64,000 bases of DNA from Antrihabitans stalactiti (GCF_012932915.1 NZ_VCQU01000003.1:62001-126000); one strand, 5' to 3'. Counted from the stretch's first letter, positions 38,358-47,290 are shown. Program-made: numbers and translations. The notes: generated by a model from the letters alone, not told the origin.

Positions 38358-39344
38358 TTGAAACCATTTCGCAGCACCAAGAGGGGTTGGCGCCGCATGG
38401 CGATCGCTGCCATTGCAGGCGGCGTCGCTCTCGCTTCGATCGGCTGCAGCTCCGACAGCGACTCCGCAGACTCGACCCACGGCGAATCCGTGACCATCAC
38501 GCACGCGCTCGGCGAGACCACGGTCAAGGGTGTGCCGGAGCGCATCGTCGTCCTCGACGGTCAGTGGTTGGATGCAGCGCTCGCCTTGGGTGTCACGCCC
38601 GTCGCGTACTCCGACGTCGTCAGCAAGATGACCGGCACTCCAGCACCGTGGGAGCCTGAATCGCTGAAAGACGTCAAGACGATCAATTCCGGCGGCGACA
38701 TGGTCGAACAGACGGTGTCGTTCAATCCCGACCTGATCCTGGCCCCCGGGTACGGAATCGACAAAGCGCAGTACGAGAAGCTGTCCCAGGTCGCACCGAC
38801 AATCCCTGCGCTGAGCACGTCCGAAGTGAGCTCGTGGACCGATCAGGTCACGGCATTGGGCAAGGTCTTGCACAAGGAAAGCGCGGCGACCAAGGTCATC
38901 GACGACATCAACGGCCGAATCGACGCCATCGCGGCGCAGAACCCGGGAATCAAGGGCAAGACGTTCCTCACGTCCTACCTGGCGTCGCCCACCCAACTCA
39001 TGGTGCTCGTCGACGCGAAGGACGGTTCCAGCGAACTCTTCACTCGCCTCGGAATGACCCTCCCGCCGAAGTTGGTCGAGGGTGCGGGCGGCAACAGCCG
39101 AATCTCGCTGTCGCCGGAACGTCTCGCCGACCTGAACTCCGACCTGCTTGTCGCGACCGCTACTCCGGAGATGCAGACCCTGTTCAAGGACCTGCCCGGC
39201 TACCCAGGGCTGCCGTCGGTATCGAAGAACAGCCTCGCGTTCTTGGACGTCCTCACCGGAACCGCCCTGAACCTGCCGACACCGCTGAATTTGCCCTACA
39301 TCTTGGACAAGCTCGAACCGGCGATCGTCAACGCCGGCAAGTAG
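38358..39344 (+). CDS. Siderophore-binding lipoprotein of an ABC importer (FecB/FepB type)
   Basis: A 328-residue substrate-binding lipoprotein. The twin-basic N-terminus is followed by a hydrophobic stretch and lipobox ASIGC (near 30). The mature domain has the FecB pattern: VPERIVVLDGQWLDAALALG (helical backbone hinge), FNPDLILAPGYG, and a long central helix. It should bind the ferric siderophore outside the membrane and deliver it to the FecCD permeases at 54-56 kb. Start TTG 38358 follows GAGGAG; an ATG 16 bases upstream is out of frame. An iron box lies directly upstream. Confidence 0.88.
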   Translation: MKPFRSTKRGWRRMAIAAIAGGVALASIGCSSDSDSADSTHGESVTITHALGETTVKGVPERIVVLDGQWLDAALALGVTPVAYSDVVSKMTGTPAPWEPESLKDVKTINSGGDMVEQTVSFNPDLILAPGYGIDKAQYEKLSQVAPTIPALSTSEVSSWTDQVTALGKVLHKESAATKVIDDINGRIDAIAAQNPGIKGKTFLTSYLASPTQLMVLVDAKDGSSELFTRLGMTLPPKLVEGAGGNSRISLSPERLADLNSDLLVATATPEMQTLFKDLPGYPGLPSVSKNSLAFLDVLTGTALNLPTPLNLPYILDKLEPAIVNAGK

Positions 39345-39358
39345 CAGCCGAAGCGAGA

Positions 39359-39392
39359 GCGGCGGTCCACACCCCCCGGTGTCGACCGCCGC
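39359..39392. terminator. Hairpin terminator between fecB-like gene and menD
   Basis: GCGGCGGTC (39359-39367) pairs with GACCGCCGC (39384-39392), and an inner ACACC/GGTGT stem closes on a CCCC loop, with a single C-C mismatch between the two stems. It lies between two converging genes and is probably a bidirectional terminator, although no U-run follows. Confidence 0.7.
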
Positions 39393-39402
39393 TCGCGTCC
39401 TG

Positions 39403-41085
39403 TCACTCCCGAGCCAGCGCGGACTGTGCATAGCCGCTCATCTCGGCTTCGATCTCCTTGCGAATCTCACCGTGCAGGTCCCGCAGCCCGACCCGTGAGG
39501 TCCGTACTTCGACGACCCGAAGACCCTTGCTGGAGTTCGCCTTCCTGGCCAGAACGTCGACGAGCTCACCTTCGGTGACGATCTGATGGGGAATTCCGTG
39601 CGCTCCGCACAGTTGGCCGAAGTCGGTCTCGTGCGGTGTTCCGAAGACCCGCTCGAAGACGTCCGCGTGGGCCGGATCGCCCTGCTCGAGCAAGCTGAAG
39701 ATGCCGCCACCGTTGTCGTTCGCGACCACTATGGTCAGGTCTTTCGGCATCGGTTCGCTGGGACCGGCGAGCATGCCGCCGCTGTCGTGGGCGAAGGTCA
39801 GGTCGCCCAGCAGCGCGATCGTGCGACCCGAACTGCCGATCGCCGCGCCTACCGCAGTCGAGACCAGCCCGTCGATGCCCGCGACACCGCGATTCGCGAC
39901 CACCGTGACGCCACACGGCCGTTTCCAGGTGAGCGCGATATCCCGGATGGGATTGGACGATCCGATGACCAAGGTGTCACCGCTGACCAGTTGGCGGGTC
40001 AATGCGCGCGCGACGTGCAGACCGGTCGTCTCGTCGACCGAGTCGAGAGCACGACCGACCGCTCCGTACGCGATATCGGACGCCCGCTCGCACATCTGCA
40101 ACCAGTCCACCGCAGACCTGCCGACGACGCGCACACTGCGCCCGACTGCATTAGCCGTCCCGGACACATCCGTCCAACTCTTCTCTGCCGCGATCACCAC
40201 GATTCGGACCGCAGGCGACGAGAGCAGCTGAACGACCTGGCGGTGCAGCGTCGGACGCCCCACCACAACGACCTGCTGCGGAGCCAGGTGCGCGATGGCG
40301 TGCGGATGCACCGCATTCGACACTGCCGGTGCTGACGGCTCCGCGATGGTCGGCACGCCGGCCAGCTCCGGGATCTCGCGCGCCCCATGACCGGTGATCA
40401 CCAGCGTGTTCAAGGTGAGGTCCACGGTGACGGGAGCGTCCATTCGGGCCGGCTCGATCGCAGTCCACGGACCGCCGTCGTCGCGACCGAGCGGAACGTC
40501 GACCGGCTGCGGCCCGACCAGCGGCTCAGCGAACGGGACGTCCAGATGCACTGGGCCGGGATGACCGTCCCGCAGCCCGTGCGCAGACGCTGCCAAACGG
40601 CAGATTGTCGCTCGCCATCGAATGTTGTGCTGGACGAGCCGCTGACTGTCCGGCGGATAGTCGTAGTCGGCTTGGGAAAGTGTGGCCTCGGCCCGCACCT
40701 CGGCGCCGAACACTCCGGACTGCAGGATCATCTGGCTCGCACCAGTGCCGAGCAGTTCGCCCGGCCGGTTCGCCGACACCACCATCAGCGGAAGGTTCGC
40801 ATAGCTCGCCTCGAGAATGCCCGGGGCCAGATTCACCACAGCCGAGCCGGACGTCGTGATGATCGGTACCAAACGCGCTGTCGCCGTTGCCAGCCCGAGG
40901 GCTAGAAACGCAGCGCTGCGCTCGTCGATCCGAACATGCAGCCGGACCTTGCCCTCCGCATCTGCGCGATGCAACGCAAATGCCAGCGGCGCATTCCGCG
41001 AACCCGGGCACAGCACCGCATCACGAACGCCGCAGCGAATGAGCTCGTCGACGATCACGCTCGCTTGCGTCAGCGCGGCGGTCAC
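39403..41085 (-). CDS. menD: MenD: SEPHCHC synthase embedded in the siderophore operon
   Basis: A 560-residue ThDP enzyme. N-terminal CPGSRNAPLAFAL and the ThDP-activating Glu in RIDERSAAFLALGLA are present; the ThDP/metal motif GDLTFAHDSGG...ANDNGGGIFSLLEQG near 430-460 is complete and close to the mycobacterial MenD pattern. Known reaction: isochorismate plus 2-oxoglutarate to SEPHCHC in menaquinone synthesis. Start GTG 41085 overlaps the O-methyltransferase stop (GTGA), so it is translated as the last gene of the aryl-activation operon, downstream of an iron box. No other men gene is nearby. Whether it is the only MenD of the cell or a paralogue for the siderophore cannot be told. Confidence 0.92.
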   Translation of the reverse strand: MTAALTQASVIVDELIRCGVRDAVLCPGSRNAPLAFALHRADAEGKVRLHVRIDERSAAFLALGLATATARLVPIITTSGSAVVNLAPGILEASYANLPLMVVSANRPGELLGTGASQMILQSGVFGAEVRAEATLSQADYDYPPDSQRLVQHNIRWRATICRLAASAHGLRDGHPGPVHLDVPFAEPLVGPQPVDVPLGRDDGGPWTAIEPARMDAPVTVDLTLNTLVITGHGAREIPELAGVPTIAEPSAPAVSNAVHPHAIAHLAPQQVVVVGRPTLHRQVVQLLSSPAVRIVVIAAEKSWTDVSGTANAVGRSVRVVGRSAVDWLQMCERASDIAYGAVGRALDSVDETTGLHVARALTRQLVSGDTLVIGSSNPIRDIALTWKRPCGVTVVANRGVAGIDGLVSTAVGAAIGSSGRTIALLGDLTFAHDSGGMLAGPSEPMPKDLTIVVANDNGGGIFSLLEQGDPAHADVFERVFGTPHETDFGQLCGAHGIPHQIVTEGELVDVLARKANSSKGLRVVEVRTSRVGLRDLHGEIRKEIEAEMSGYAQSALARE

Positions 41086-42101
41086 ACCGCACGCGCCTCG
41101 ACGACGCTCATTTCGAGCGGGAGATCACGCACCTCGACCAACTCGAAGCCGGTCTCGACGAGCAACCGGCGGTATTCGTCGACCGATCGTTCCCGACCGC
41201 TCGTCATGACGAACATGTGCAGATCGAACGCTGTGGTGACCGGGGTCGGCTCGTCATCGGAGAGCACCCGCTCGACGATCAACAGACTCGAGCCCGCCGT
41301 CATCGCCGCGCGGACGTTCCGCAAGATCGCCGCGGACGCATTGTCGTCCCAGTTGTGCAGAATTCGGCACAGGATGAAGACGTCGCCACCGCTGGGCAGA
41401 CCGGCGAAGAAGTCACCGGCGACAACGTCGGCGCGACGCTCTTCGACGAACGGCGCGAGGCGCCGCTCCCCCGCGGCAACCGCGGCGGGACGTTCGATCA
41501 GACGACCGGTGGCCGTCGGAGTCGCGTCCAACACGGTCTCGAGCAGCGTGCCGTCGCCGCCGCCGACATCGATGACCTTCTTGCCTGCGAAGTCGACGAC
41601 ATGTGGCAACTCGGCGACGAACGCGCTCCCCACCGCGATGCCGGAGCTGTAGACGGCCAGCGCGTCCGGGCGACTGGCGAGGAACTCGAAGACAGACTCG
41701 CCGTGCGCCTTCGCGAACGGCTGCTCGCCGACTCGCAGTGCCGGTACCAGCTCACTCCACGCGTCGGCGAAGTATTGCTCCTGGTACAGGTTCACGAGGT
41801 TGCGCATCGAGCTCGGATGATCCGTCCGAAGCAACTCACCGGTCGCGGTGAGCGAGTACGTCGAGCCATCGCGCTCGACCAGTCCGAGCGCCTGCAGGAA
41901 TCGGAGCAGGCGCGCAAGCGATTCCGCGCCCACGCCGACCTCGGTCGCGATCCGGTCGACCGGCTGGTCGCCGTCGGCCAGCACGTCCGCGATACCGAGT
42001 TCGGCGGCGGCGCCGACCGCGTTGCTGACCCAGTGCCCGATCATCAGCCGCAGTAGCTCCGATTGGTGGAGCCGGACATCTGGTGCGGAGATCGACGTCA
42101 T
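41082..42101 (-). CDS. SAM-dependent O-methyltransferase (COMT-like)
   Basis: A 339-residue methyltransferase of the plant COMT/antibiotic type. N-terminal helical dimerisation domain (VSNAVGAAAELGIADVLADG), SAM-binding VIDVGGGDGTLLETVLDA near 165, and catalytic-His region ILCRILHNWDDNASAAILRN near 235. It should methylate a phenolic or enolic hydroxyl. ATG 42101 overlaps the stop of the ArCP gene (ATGA). Its place directly after the carrier protein suggests methylation of the aryl cap or of a carrier-bound intermediate, compare methoxy-salicyl siderophores of Nocardia; this is inferred from context. Confidence 0.85.
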   Translation of the reverse strand: MTSISAPDVRLHQSELLRLMIGHWVSNAVGAAAELGIADVLADGDQPVDRIATEVGVGAESLARLLRFLQALGLVERDGSTYSLTATGELLRTDHPSSMRNLVNLYQEQYFADAWSELVPALRVGEQPFAKAHGESVFEFLASRPDALAVYSSGIAVGSAFVAELPHVVDFAGKKVIDVGGGDGTLLETVLDATPTATGRLIERPAAVAAGERRLAPFVEERRADVVAGDFFAGLPSGGDVFILCRILHNWDDNASAAILRNVRAAMTAGSSLLIVERVLSDDEPTPVTTAFDLHMFVMTSGRERSVDEYRRLLVETGFELVEVRDLPLEMSVVEARAV

Positions 42102-42376
42102 AGGGATCGCGCCTTAGTGTCGGCCTGCTCGGAGAGCAGGCGGTACCAGCCGTTTATCGTCGGGTTCTTGGCGAGCTGTCGTAGCGGGATGTCGTAGCCG
42201 CCGGCGCGCATCGCACCCGCGAGCCGCATCATTCGCAGCGAATCCATGCCGTACTCGAGCAGGTTTTCGTCGTCGGATGTTTCCGTCCACGACACGAGGC
42301 CCAGTGAGTGTGCGGCGGCTGCCCGCACGTCTTCGATGGTCCAGGCTCGGGTGGTCGTCACAATCGCGTCGTTCAT
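42098..42376 (-). CDS. Stand-alone aryl carrier protein (EntB C-terminal type)
   Basis: A 92-residue carrier protein. LLEYGMDSLRMMRLAGAM has the phosphopantetheine Ser and matches the ArCP domain of EntB/DhbB (D-S-x-R-M-M) rather than ordinary peptidyl carriers; LAKNPTINGWYRLLSE is the typical ArCP C-terminus. The isochorismatase domain of EntB is absent. It should carry the aryl acid activated by the ligase at 45.6-47.3 kb to the Cy domain of the NRPS. I use ATG 42376 (MNDAIV), which follows AAAGGA; a start 18 bases upstream is possible. Confidence 0.9.
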   Translation of the reverse strand: MNDAIVTTTRAWTIEDVRAAAAHSLGLVSWTETSDDENLLEYGMDSLRMMRLAGAMRAGGYDIPLRQLAKNPTINGWYRLLSEQADTKARSL

Positions 42377-42398
42377 GTGTGGTCCTTTCGACATCCGG

Positions 42399-45300
42399 TC
42401 AGTGCTGCTCGCGCAGCTCGGTGGCGATCTCGGCGTCGCTCAGCGCGAGAATCTCGAGGTAGATTCCCGCGACTTCGTTCAGGCGCCCTGGCATCGGCTC
42501 GGCCGCCAAGAGGTTCTTCGCGAGTCGCTCGACGGTCAGCGAGTCGAGCAGCATGCGCAGGTCGATGCCGGGGTCCACCAGTACCTCGCGCAGTTCCTTG
42601 GTCACCGTGATCGCGATGACCGAGTCGCCGCCGAGCGCGTAGAAGTTGTCGTCGACGGCGACGTCGGGCACGTTCAAGATCTCCTGCCAGACCGCGGCGA
42701 CCACCTTTTCCAACGCGGTCGACGGCTCGCGGCGCGTAACCGACACGGGAGCCCCCGCCCCGATCGCGGTCAGCGCTCGGTAGTCGACCTTGTTGTTGGC
42801 GGTCAGCGGCAGCGCGTCGACGAAACGGAACGTCGCGGGAACCATGTGCAGCGGGAGGAGTTCGAGCAGCGCACCACCGATGGTCCCGGCATCCGAATCG
42901 CCGACCACGTGGGCGACCAGCGCACGGCAGCTGTGCCCGTCACCGGCGACGACCGGGGTGACGACTGCGGTCTCCACCGCCGGCAACGAGGCGAGCGCGC
43001 TTTCGACGTCCCCCAGCTCGACGCGGTGGCCACCGATCTTGACCTGGCGGTCCCGGCGGCCAACGAATTCGATCTCACCGCCCGCCATTCGGCGCCCGTA
43101 GTCGCCGGTGCGAAACAGTCGCTCCCCGGTCGCGGGGTGGAGTGGGAACGATGCGGCGGTTCGTTCGGGATCGCCGAGGTAACCGCGCGCCACCCCGGGT
43201 CCGGCGCAGTACATTTCGCCGACGACACCCGCGGGGACCGGCCGCAGTCCCGAATCCAGCAGGAGGTAACTGGTATTCGCGATCGGCACGCCGTACGGCA
43301 CGGACCGCCAGGCCGGGTCGACGACGTCGACCCGGCGCCAGATGTTCCACAACGTCGTCTCGGTCGGTCCGCCGATGCTGATCAACCCGACATTGGCCGC
43401 GCGCTCCCGGAGCTTGCCGAGCAGCTGTGGTGGGACCCAGTCGCCGCCGGTCAATGCCAGGCGCAGGCTCGGCAACTGTGTGGTCGCGGCCGATCCCAGC
43501 ATGTCGAGCATCGCGGGGACCGAGCACCACAGCGTGACGCGATGGTCGGCGACGAGGTCGGACCAGTGTTCCGGATCGCGATGCCGGTCGGCGTCGGGAA
43601 TCACGACGGTCGATCCAGCGGTCAATGCGACGAAAACGTCGAAGCCGGACATGTCGTGGTGGAGTGCCGAGACGGCGATCGACGCGTCGGCCGTGCTGAC
43701 GTCGAACGTCTCGACGGTGTCGAGGACGCAGTTGACGAGGCCGCCGTGCTCGACCATGACGCCCTTGGGGACGCCCGTGGAGCCGGACGTGAACAAGACG
43801 TATGCCAGGTCCGACGCTGCCGAAGCAAGGTGGGTCCGTTCGGTCGCAGCGTCGGCGACGGCAGGACCGTCGACGTCGACTAGAACGCTGACGGATTGCG
43901 CGACCGCGTCACGGAGGTCCGGCCGAAGTGTCGACTCCGTCAGTGCCGCAGCGGCGCCAGAGCGTTCGAGAATGCTGCGGACCCGATCCGCAGGCAAGCT
44001 CACATCGATCGGCAGATACGCACCGCCGGAGGTCAGCACCGCGTAGACCGCGGCGAACTGCTGCCAGCCCTTCCCGACCAGCACCGCGACGATCGGCCGA
44101 TCATCCTGCAAGGCGAGGGCATTGCCGATTCGATTCACCTGGTCGAGGAGTTGGCCATAGGTGATGGTCGTCGGTCCGTCGATCAGCGCCGGGTGATTGG
44201 GCCGGCTCGTCGCGCGTGCCACGAACAGGTCGGGCACCAGGTCCGTACCGCGGTCCAGGTGCCGACCGTCGAGGCGTGCCTCGCTCAGCGGAACGACCCC
44301 GATGTCGGTCTGGTCCCACAGCTCGGCCGAATCGGCGAGCCGTTCGAGCAGTTCGCGAAACGCGGTGAACATGTCGTCGATCAGTCCGGGTGCGAACGCC
44401 GAATCGACAGTGTCCCAGTTGTAGTAGAGCTCGCCGTCGGCTTCGTGAATCTGCACATCCAGGCTGACCTGGGGTGTTTGCGAGAGCGAAAAGATTTCGG
44501 TCACGCGGCCGTCGAGCGGCGTCCGCTCGCCGTCCGACCAGCCCAACGTGCTGGTCAGCACGATAGGCATGCGGGCGCGGTTCGAGTTGCCGTCGCGCCG
44601 CGTCAATTCGCGCATGAACCGCAGACCGCTGTAATGGCTGTACTCGAGGTCGTCCCAGAGGGTGTCTTGTATTCGTTCGGCCCGCTCGATGAACGTCGCT
44701 GCTGGGTCGTGGTCGATCTCGAGGACCGAGACCGAGGCGAACTCGCCGATGACCTTCTCGACCTCCGGGTGCAGTGGCAGTCGATTCATACCGGGGATGT
44801 TCAGCGCGAACCGGGTCTCCCCCGACCACGCCGCCAGGACCTCGCCGAATGCCGCCATCATGAATGCCGACGGGGTCAGCCCCAGGCTGCGCGCGCGCGT
44901 GGTCAGCTCCTGCCAGCGCCGCGGCTCCAACCCTGCTTCTCGCCTGGTGAAACGTGTGTTTGCCCTGCCTTCGCCGTTGCCCGAACCTGCTGGGAGCACG
45001 GGCGCCGAAGGAAACGACGCCAGGCGCTTCGTCCAGTAACGCTCCGACCGCAGGTACAGCTCCGACGAACCCAATTCCTCGGTCGCGAGCACGTAGTCGC
45101 GGAACGACAGTTCGATCGCTGGAAGTTCCGCGGCCGGATCCGCGTACAGCGCGGTGAGTTCGGCCAACAACAATCGCCAGCTCAAGTAGTCGAAACACAG
45201 TCCGTCGAAGCCGATGTGGATTCGACTGACCTGGTCGTCGATCCGGCTGATCGCAACGTGCCACAGCGGCCAGGTCCCTGGATCGATCACCACGTGCGAG

Positions 45301-45653
45301 TACGTCGTGCGCAGCTCGGCCAGCTTCGCGTCCCGTTCACCGACCGAGAGCCCCCGCAGGTCGTGTTCGGTGGGTTCGAACGTCGGCACCGTCGGCACGA
45401 TGCGTTGTTGGCGAAGGTCGACGTCCACGACCAACCGCAGCGCGTCGTGGCGCTCGATCAGCCGATTCCACACCGCGGTGAATCGCGCGGAGTCGATTGC
45501 ACCCTCGTATTCGTAATAGCCGTGTGCCGCAACGCCGCCGTACTCGTACGAATCTTCTCGGCCCAACACGTATGCGAGCTGAGTGTCGGTAATCGGGAAC
45601 GGCTCGTACCGATCCTCGGGAGCCGGGCGAACATCGGGAAAACCTGTGGTCAT
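42399..45653 (-). CDS. NRPS Cy-A-T (heterocyclising module, MbtB-like without ArCP)
   Basis: A 1084-residue module. Cy domain: FPITDTQLAYVLGR at 19-32 (the Cy1 signature) and FDGLCFDYLSW near 155, giving the D-x4-D motif of cyclisation domains. A: VLFTSGSTGVPKGV near 630, and GGPTETTLWNIW near 770. T: FYALGGDSVIAIT near 1004. It should join the aryl group to Cys, Ser or Thr and form a thiazoline or oxazoline ring. My reading of the A pocket (D, M, F, ..., L, G, I, L, W) is nearest to cysteine codes, with low certainty. No oxidase domain. Overlaps the ligase stop by four bases. Confidence 0.9.
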   Translation of the reverse strand: MTTGFPDVRPAPEDRYEPFPITDTQLAYVLGREDSYEYGGVAAHGYYEYEGAIDSARFTAVWNRLIERHDALRLVVDVDLRQQRIVPTVPTFEPTEHDLRGLSVGERDAKLAELRTTYSHVVIDPGTWPLWHVAISRIDDQVSRIHIGFDGLCFDYLSWRLLLAELTALYADPAAELPAIELSFRDYVLATEELGSSELYLRSERYWTKRLASFPSAPVLPAGSGNGEGRANTRFTRREAGLEPRRWQELTTRARSLGLTPSAFMMAAFGEVLAAWSGETRFALNIPGMNRLPLHPEVEKVIGEFASVSVLEIDHDPAATFIERAERIQDTLWDDLEYSHYSGLRFMRELTRRDGNSNRARMPIVLTSTLGWSDGERTPLDGRVTEIFSLSQTPQVSLDVQIHEADGELYYNWDTVDSAFAPGLIDDMFTAFRELLERLADSAELWDQTDIGVVPLSEARLDGRHLDRGTDLVPDLFVARATSRPNHPALIDGPTTITYGQLLDQVNRIGNALALQDDRPIVAVLVGKGWQQFAAVYAVLTSGGAYLPIDVSLPADRVRSILERSGAAAALTESTLRPDLRDAVAQSVSVLVDVDGPAVADAATERTHLASAASDLAYVLFTSGSTGVPKGVMVEHGGLVNCVLDTVETFDVSTADASIAVSALHHDMSGFDVFVALTAGSTVVIPDADRHRDPEHWSDLVADHRVTLWCSVPAMLDMLGSAATTQLPSLRLALTGGDWVPPQLLGKLRERAANVGLISIGGPTETTLWNIWRRVDVVDPAWRSVPYGVPIANTSYLLLDSGLRPVPAGVVGEMYCAGPGVARGYLGDPERTAASFPLHPATGERLFRTGDYGRRMAGGEIEFVGRRDRQVKIGGHRVELGDVESALASLPAVETAVVTPVVAGDGHSCRALVAHVVGDSDAGTIGGALLELLPLHMVPATFRFVDALPLTANNKVDYRALTAIGAGAPVSVTRREPSTALEKVVAAVWQEILNVPDVAVDDNFYALGGDSVIAITVTKELREVLVDPGIDLRMLLDSLTVERLAKNLLAAEPMPGRLNEVAGIYLEILALSDAEIATELREQH

Positions 45654-47254
45654 GCTGTCGCCTTCTCGGGTGCGCTCGACCGCAGCGTCTTCTTGTCGAC
45701 CTTGCCGATCGCCGTTCGCGGTAGCGCGTCGATCACCCGGACCAGGTCGGGAATCTTGAATGCCGCGACGCCTTGCTCGTTGAGAAATCGGGCCAGTTCG
45801 GCCTGCCGCGGCGCGTCGTCACGGGCTACGACGTACGCGCAGCTGCACTCGCCGAGCACCTCGTCGGCGATCCCCACCAGCGCGACCTCGAGGACCGCTG
45901 GGTGGGCAAGCAGCAAGTTCTCGACTTCTTCGGCAGCGATCTTCTCGCCGCCGCGGTTGATCTGGTCTTTCACCCGGCCTTCGAAGACGACCTGCCCGTT
46001 CGGCAGGTGCCGGATCAGGTCGCCGGTCCGGTAGAAGCCGTCCGTCGTGAACGAGTTCACGTTGTGCTGGCCGCCGCGGTAGTAGCCGCGCACCGTGTAC
46101 GGACCGCGCGTGAGCAGCTGCCCGACCTCGCCGCGCGCGACCTCGTCACCCGCTTCGGAGACCACCCGAATTTCGTCGGCGGGCGACACCGGGCGACCCT
46201 GCGCGTTGATCCGCGTCTCGAGATCGTCGTCGCCGGACTGGAAGCCACACAGTCCTTCGGCCATTCCGAACGCTTGGTGCAACTGACAGCCGAGGGCGGG
46301 CTCCACGCGGCGGGCGAGTTCGGCGGCGAGTTTGGTGCCGCCGATCACGACGCGACGCAGGCTCGACAGATCCTCGGTCGCGTACGGCGCCATTTCGACC
46401 CATGCGAGCGCGATACCGGGCACCAGGCCCGTATCGGTGACCCCGTGTTTCTCGACCAGCTTGAATGCCGTTCCCGGGTCCGGACTTTCGCCGAGCACGA
46501 GCGTGCCTCCAGCGTGAAAGGTCGCCATCAAGCCATGGGTGAGGGTCCAGTTGTGCCCGAGCGGCAGGCAAACCATGTGCCGTGTGGTCGTGTCGTAAGA
46601 ACTGGATTCGGCAGTCGCGCGACCGCTGTAGGACCAGTCGTCATGAGTGCGTGCCACGAACTTCGGTAAGCCGGTGGTTCCGCCGGACATCAGAAGCACG
46701 GCGACGTCGCCGGGATCGGTCGGCGCGTGCGAGGTCGGCTCCTGGCGAAGTGACTCGAGCGAGGTGAACTCCGCTGGATCTCCGAGCACGAGAACGTTCG
46801 CGAGCTTGTCGGTCTGGTTGCGGACGGTCCGCGCCAAATCCCGGTAGTCGAATTCGTCGGCAACATCGGGGATCACGTACGCGACGGCGTCGGTGCATTC
46901 CGCGAAGTGCACGATTTCGGTCGTGCGATGGGCGGGGAGCGCAAAGACTGGGATGGCCCCGATGCGCAGGAGAGCGAACATCACGACGACGAACTCGACC
47001 CGGTTCGGCAGCTGGACAATGACGCGATCGCGATCCTTGATGCCGAAACTGCTCAGTCCGGCCGCATAGTGATCGATCTCGTGATCGAGATCGGCGTAGG
47101 TCCACTCGCCGAAACGGTCGATAACCGCCGTTGCATTGGCGAAGGTCAGGCCATACCGGCGCATAGCCGCATCGAGCGGTTCGCCGTTCCAATAGCCGAG
47201 TTCCCGGTACTTCTGTGCGAACTCATCCGGCCAGGGTTCGAATCCGTCGAGCAT
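45650..47254 (-). CDS. Aryl-AMP ligase (salicyl/DHB-AMP ligase family) with unusual acid pocket
   Basis: A 534-residue stand-alone adenylation enzyme of the EntE/DhbE/MbtA type that loads an aryl acid on the ArCP. The P-loop is LLMSGGTTGLPKF near 190 and the A10 lysine is in GKVDKK near the end. The pocket element is LGHNWTLTHGLM near 230, where salicylate enzymes usually read HN-F-P-L-A-C-P-G, and FGMAEGLCGF near 330 where Leu or Val normally follows GL. The conserved HN is kept. So the aryl substrate may be altered. AAGGAG precedes ATG 47254, and an iron box lies at 47272-47290. Confidence 0.85.
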   Translation of the reverse strand: MLDGFEPWPDEFAQKYRELGYWNGEPLDAAMRRYGLTFANATAVIDRFGEWTYADLDHEIDHYAAGLSSFGIKDRDRVIVQLPNRVEFVVVMFALLRIGAIPVFALPAHRTTEIVHFAECTDAVAYVIPDVADEFDYRDLARTVRNQTDKLANVLVLGDPAEFTSLESLRQEPTSHAPTDPGDVAVLLMSGGTTGLPKFVARTHDDWSYSGRATAESSSYDTTTRHMVCLPLGHNWTLTHGLMATFHAGGTLVLGESPDPGTAFKLVEKHGVTDTGLVPGIALAWVEMAPYATEDLSSLRRVVIGGTKLAAELARRVEPALGCQLHQAFGMAEGLCGFQSGDDDLETRINAQGRPVSPADEIRVVSEAGDEVARGEVGQLLTRGPYTVRGYYRGGQHNVNSFTTDGFYRTGDLIRHLPNGQVVFEGRVKDQINRGGEKIAAEEVENLLLAHPAVLEVALVGIADEVLGECSCAYVVARDDAPRQAELARFLNEQGVAAFKIPDLVRVIDALPRTAIGKVDKKTLRSSAPEKATA

Positions 47255-47271
47255 GGAAGCCAGGCTCCTTC

Positions 47272-47290
47272 TATGTGTAGCCTTACCTAA
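47272..47290 (-). promoter_or_regulatory. Iron box upstream of the aryl-AMP ligase operon
   Basis: On the minus strand TTAGGTAAGGCTACACATA matches the IdeR/DtxR consensus at 14 of 19 positions; one half-site is nearly perfect and the other weak. It lies 18 bases before the ligase start codon and controls the ligase, Cy-A-T, ArCP, O-methyltransferase and MenD genes. Confidence 0.75.
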
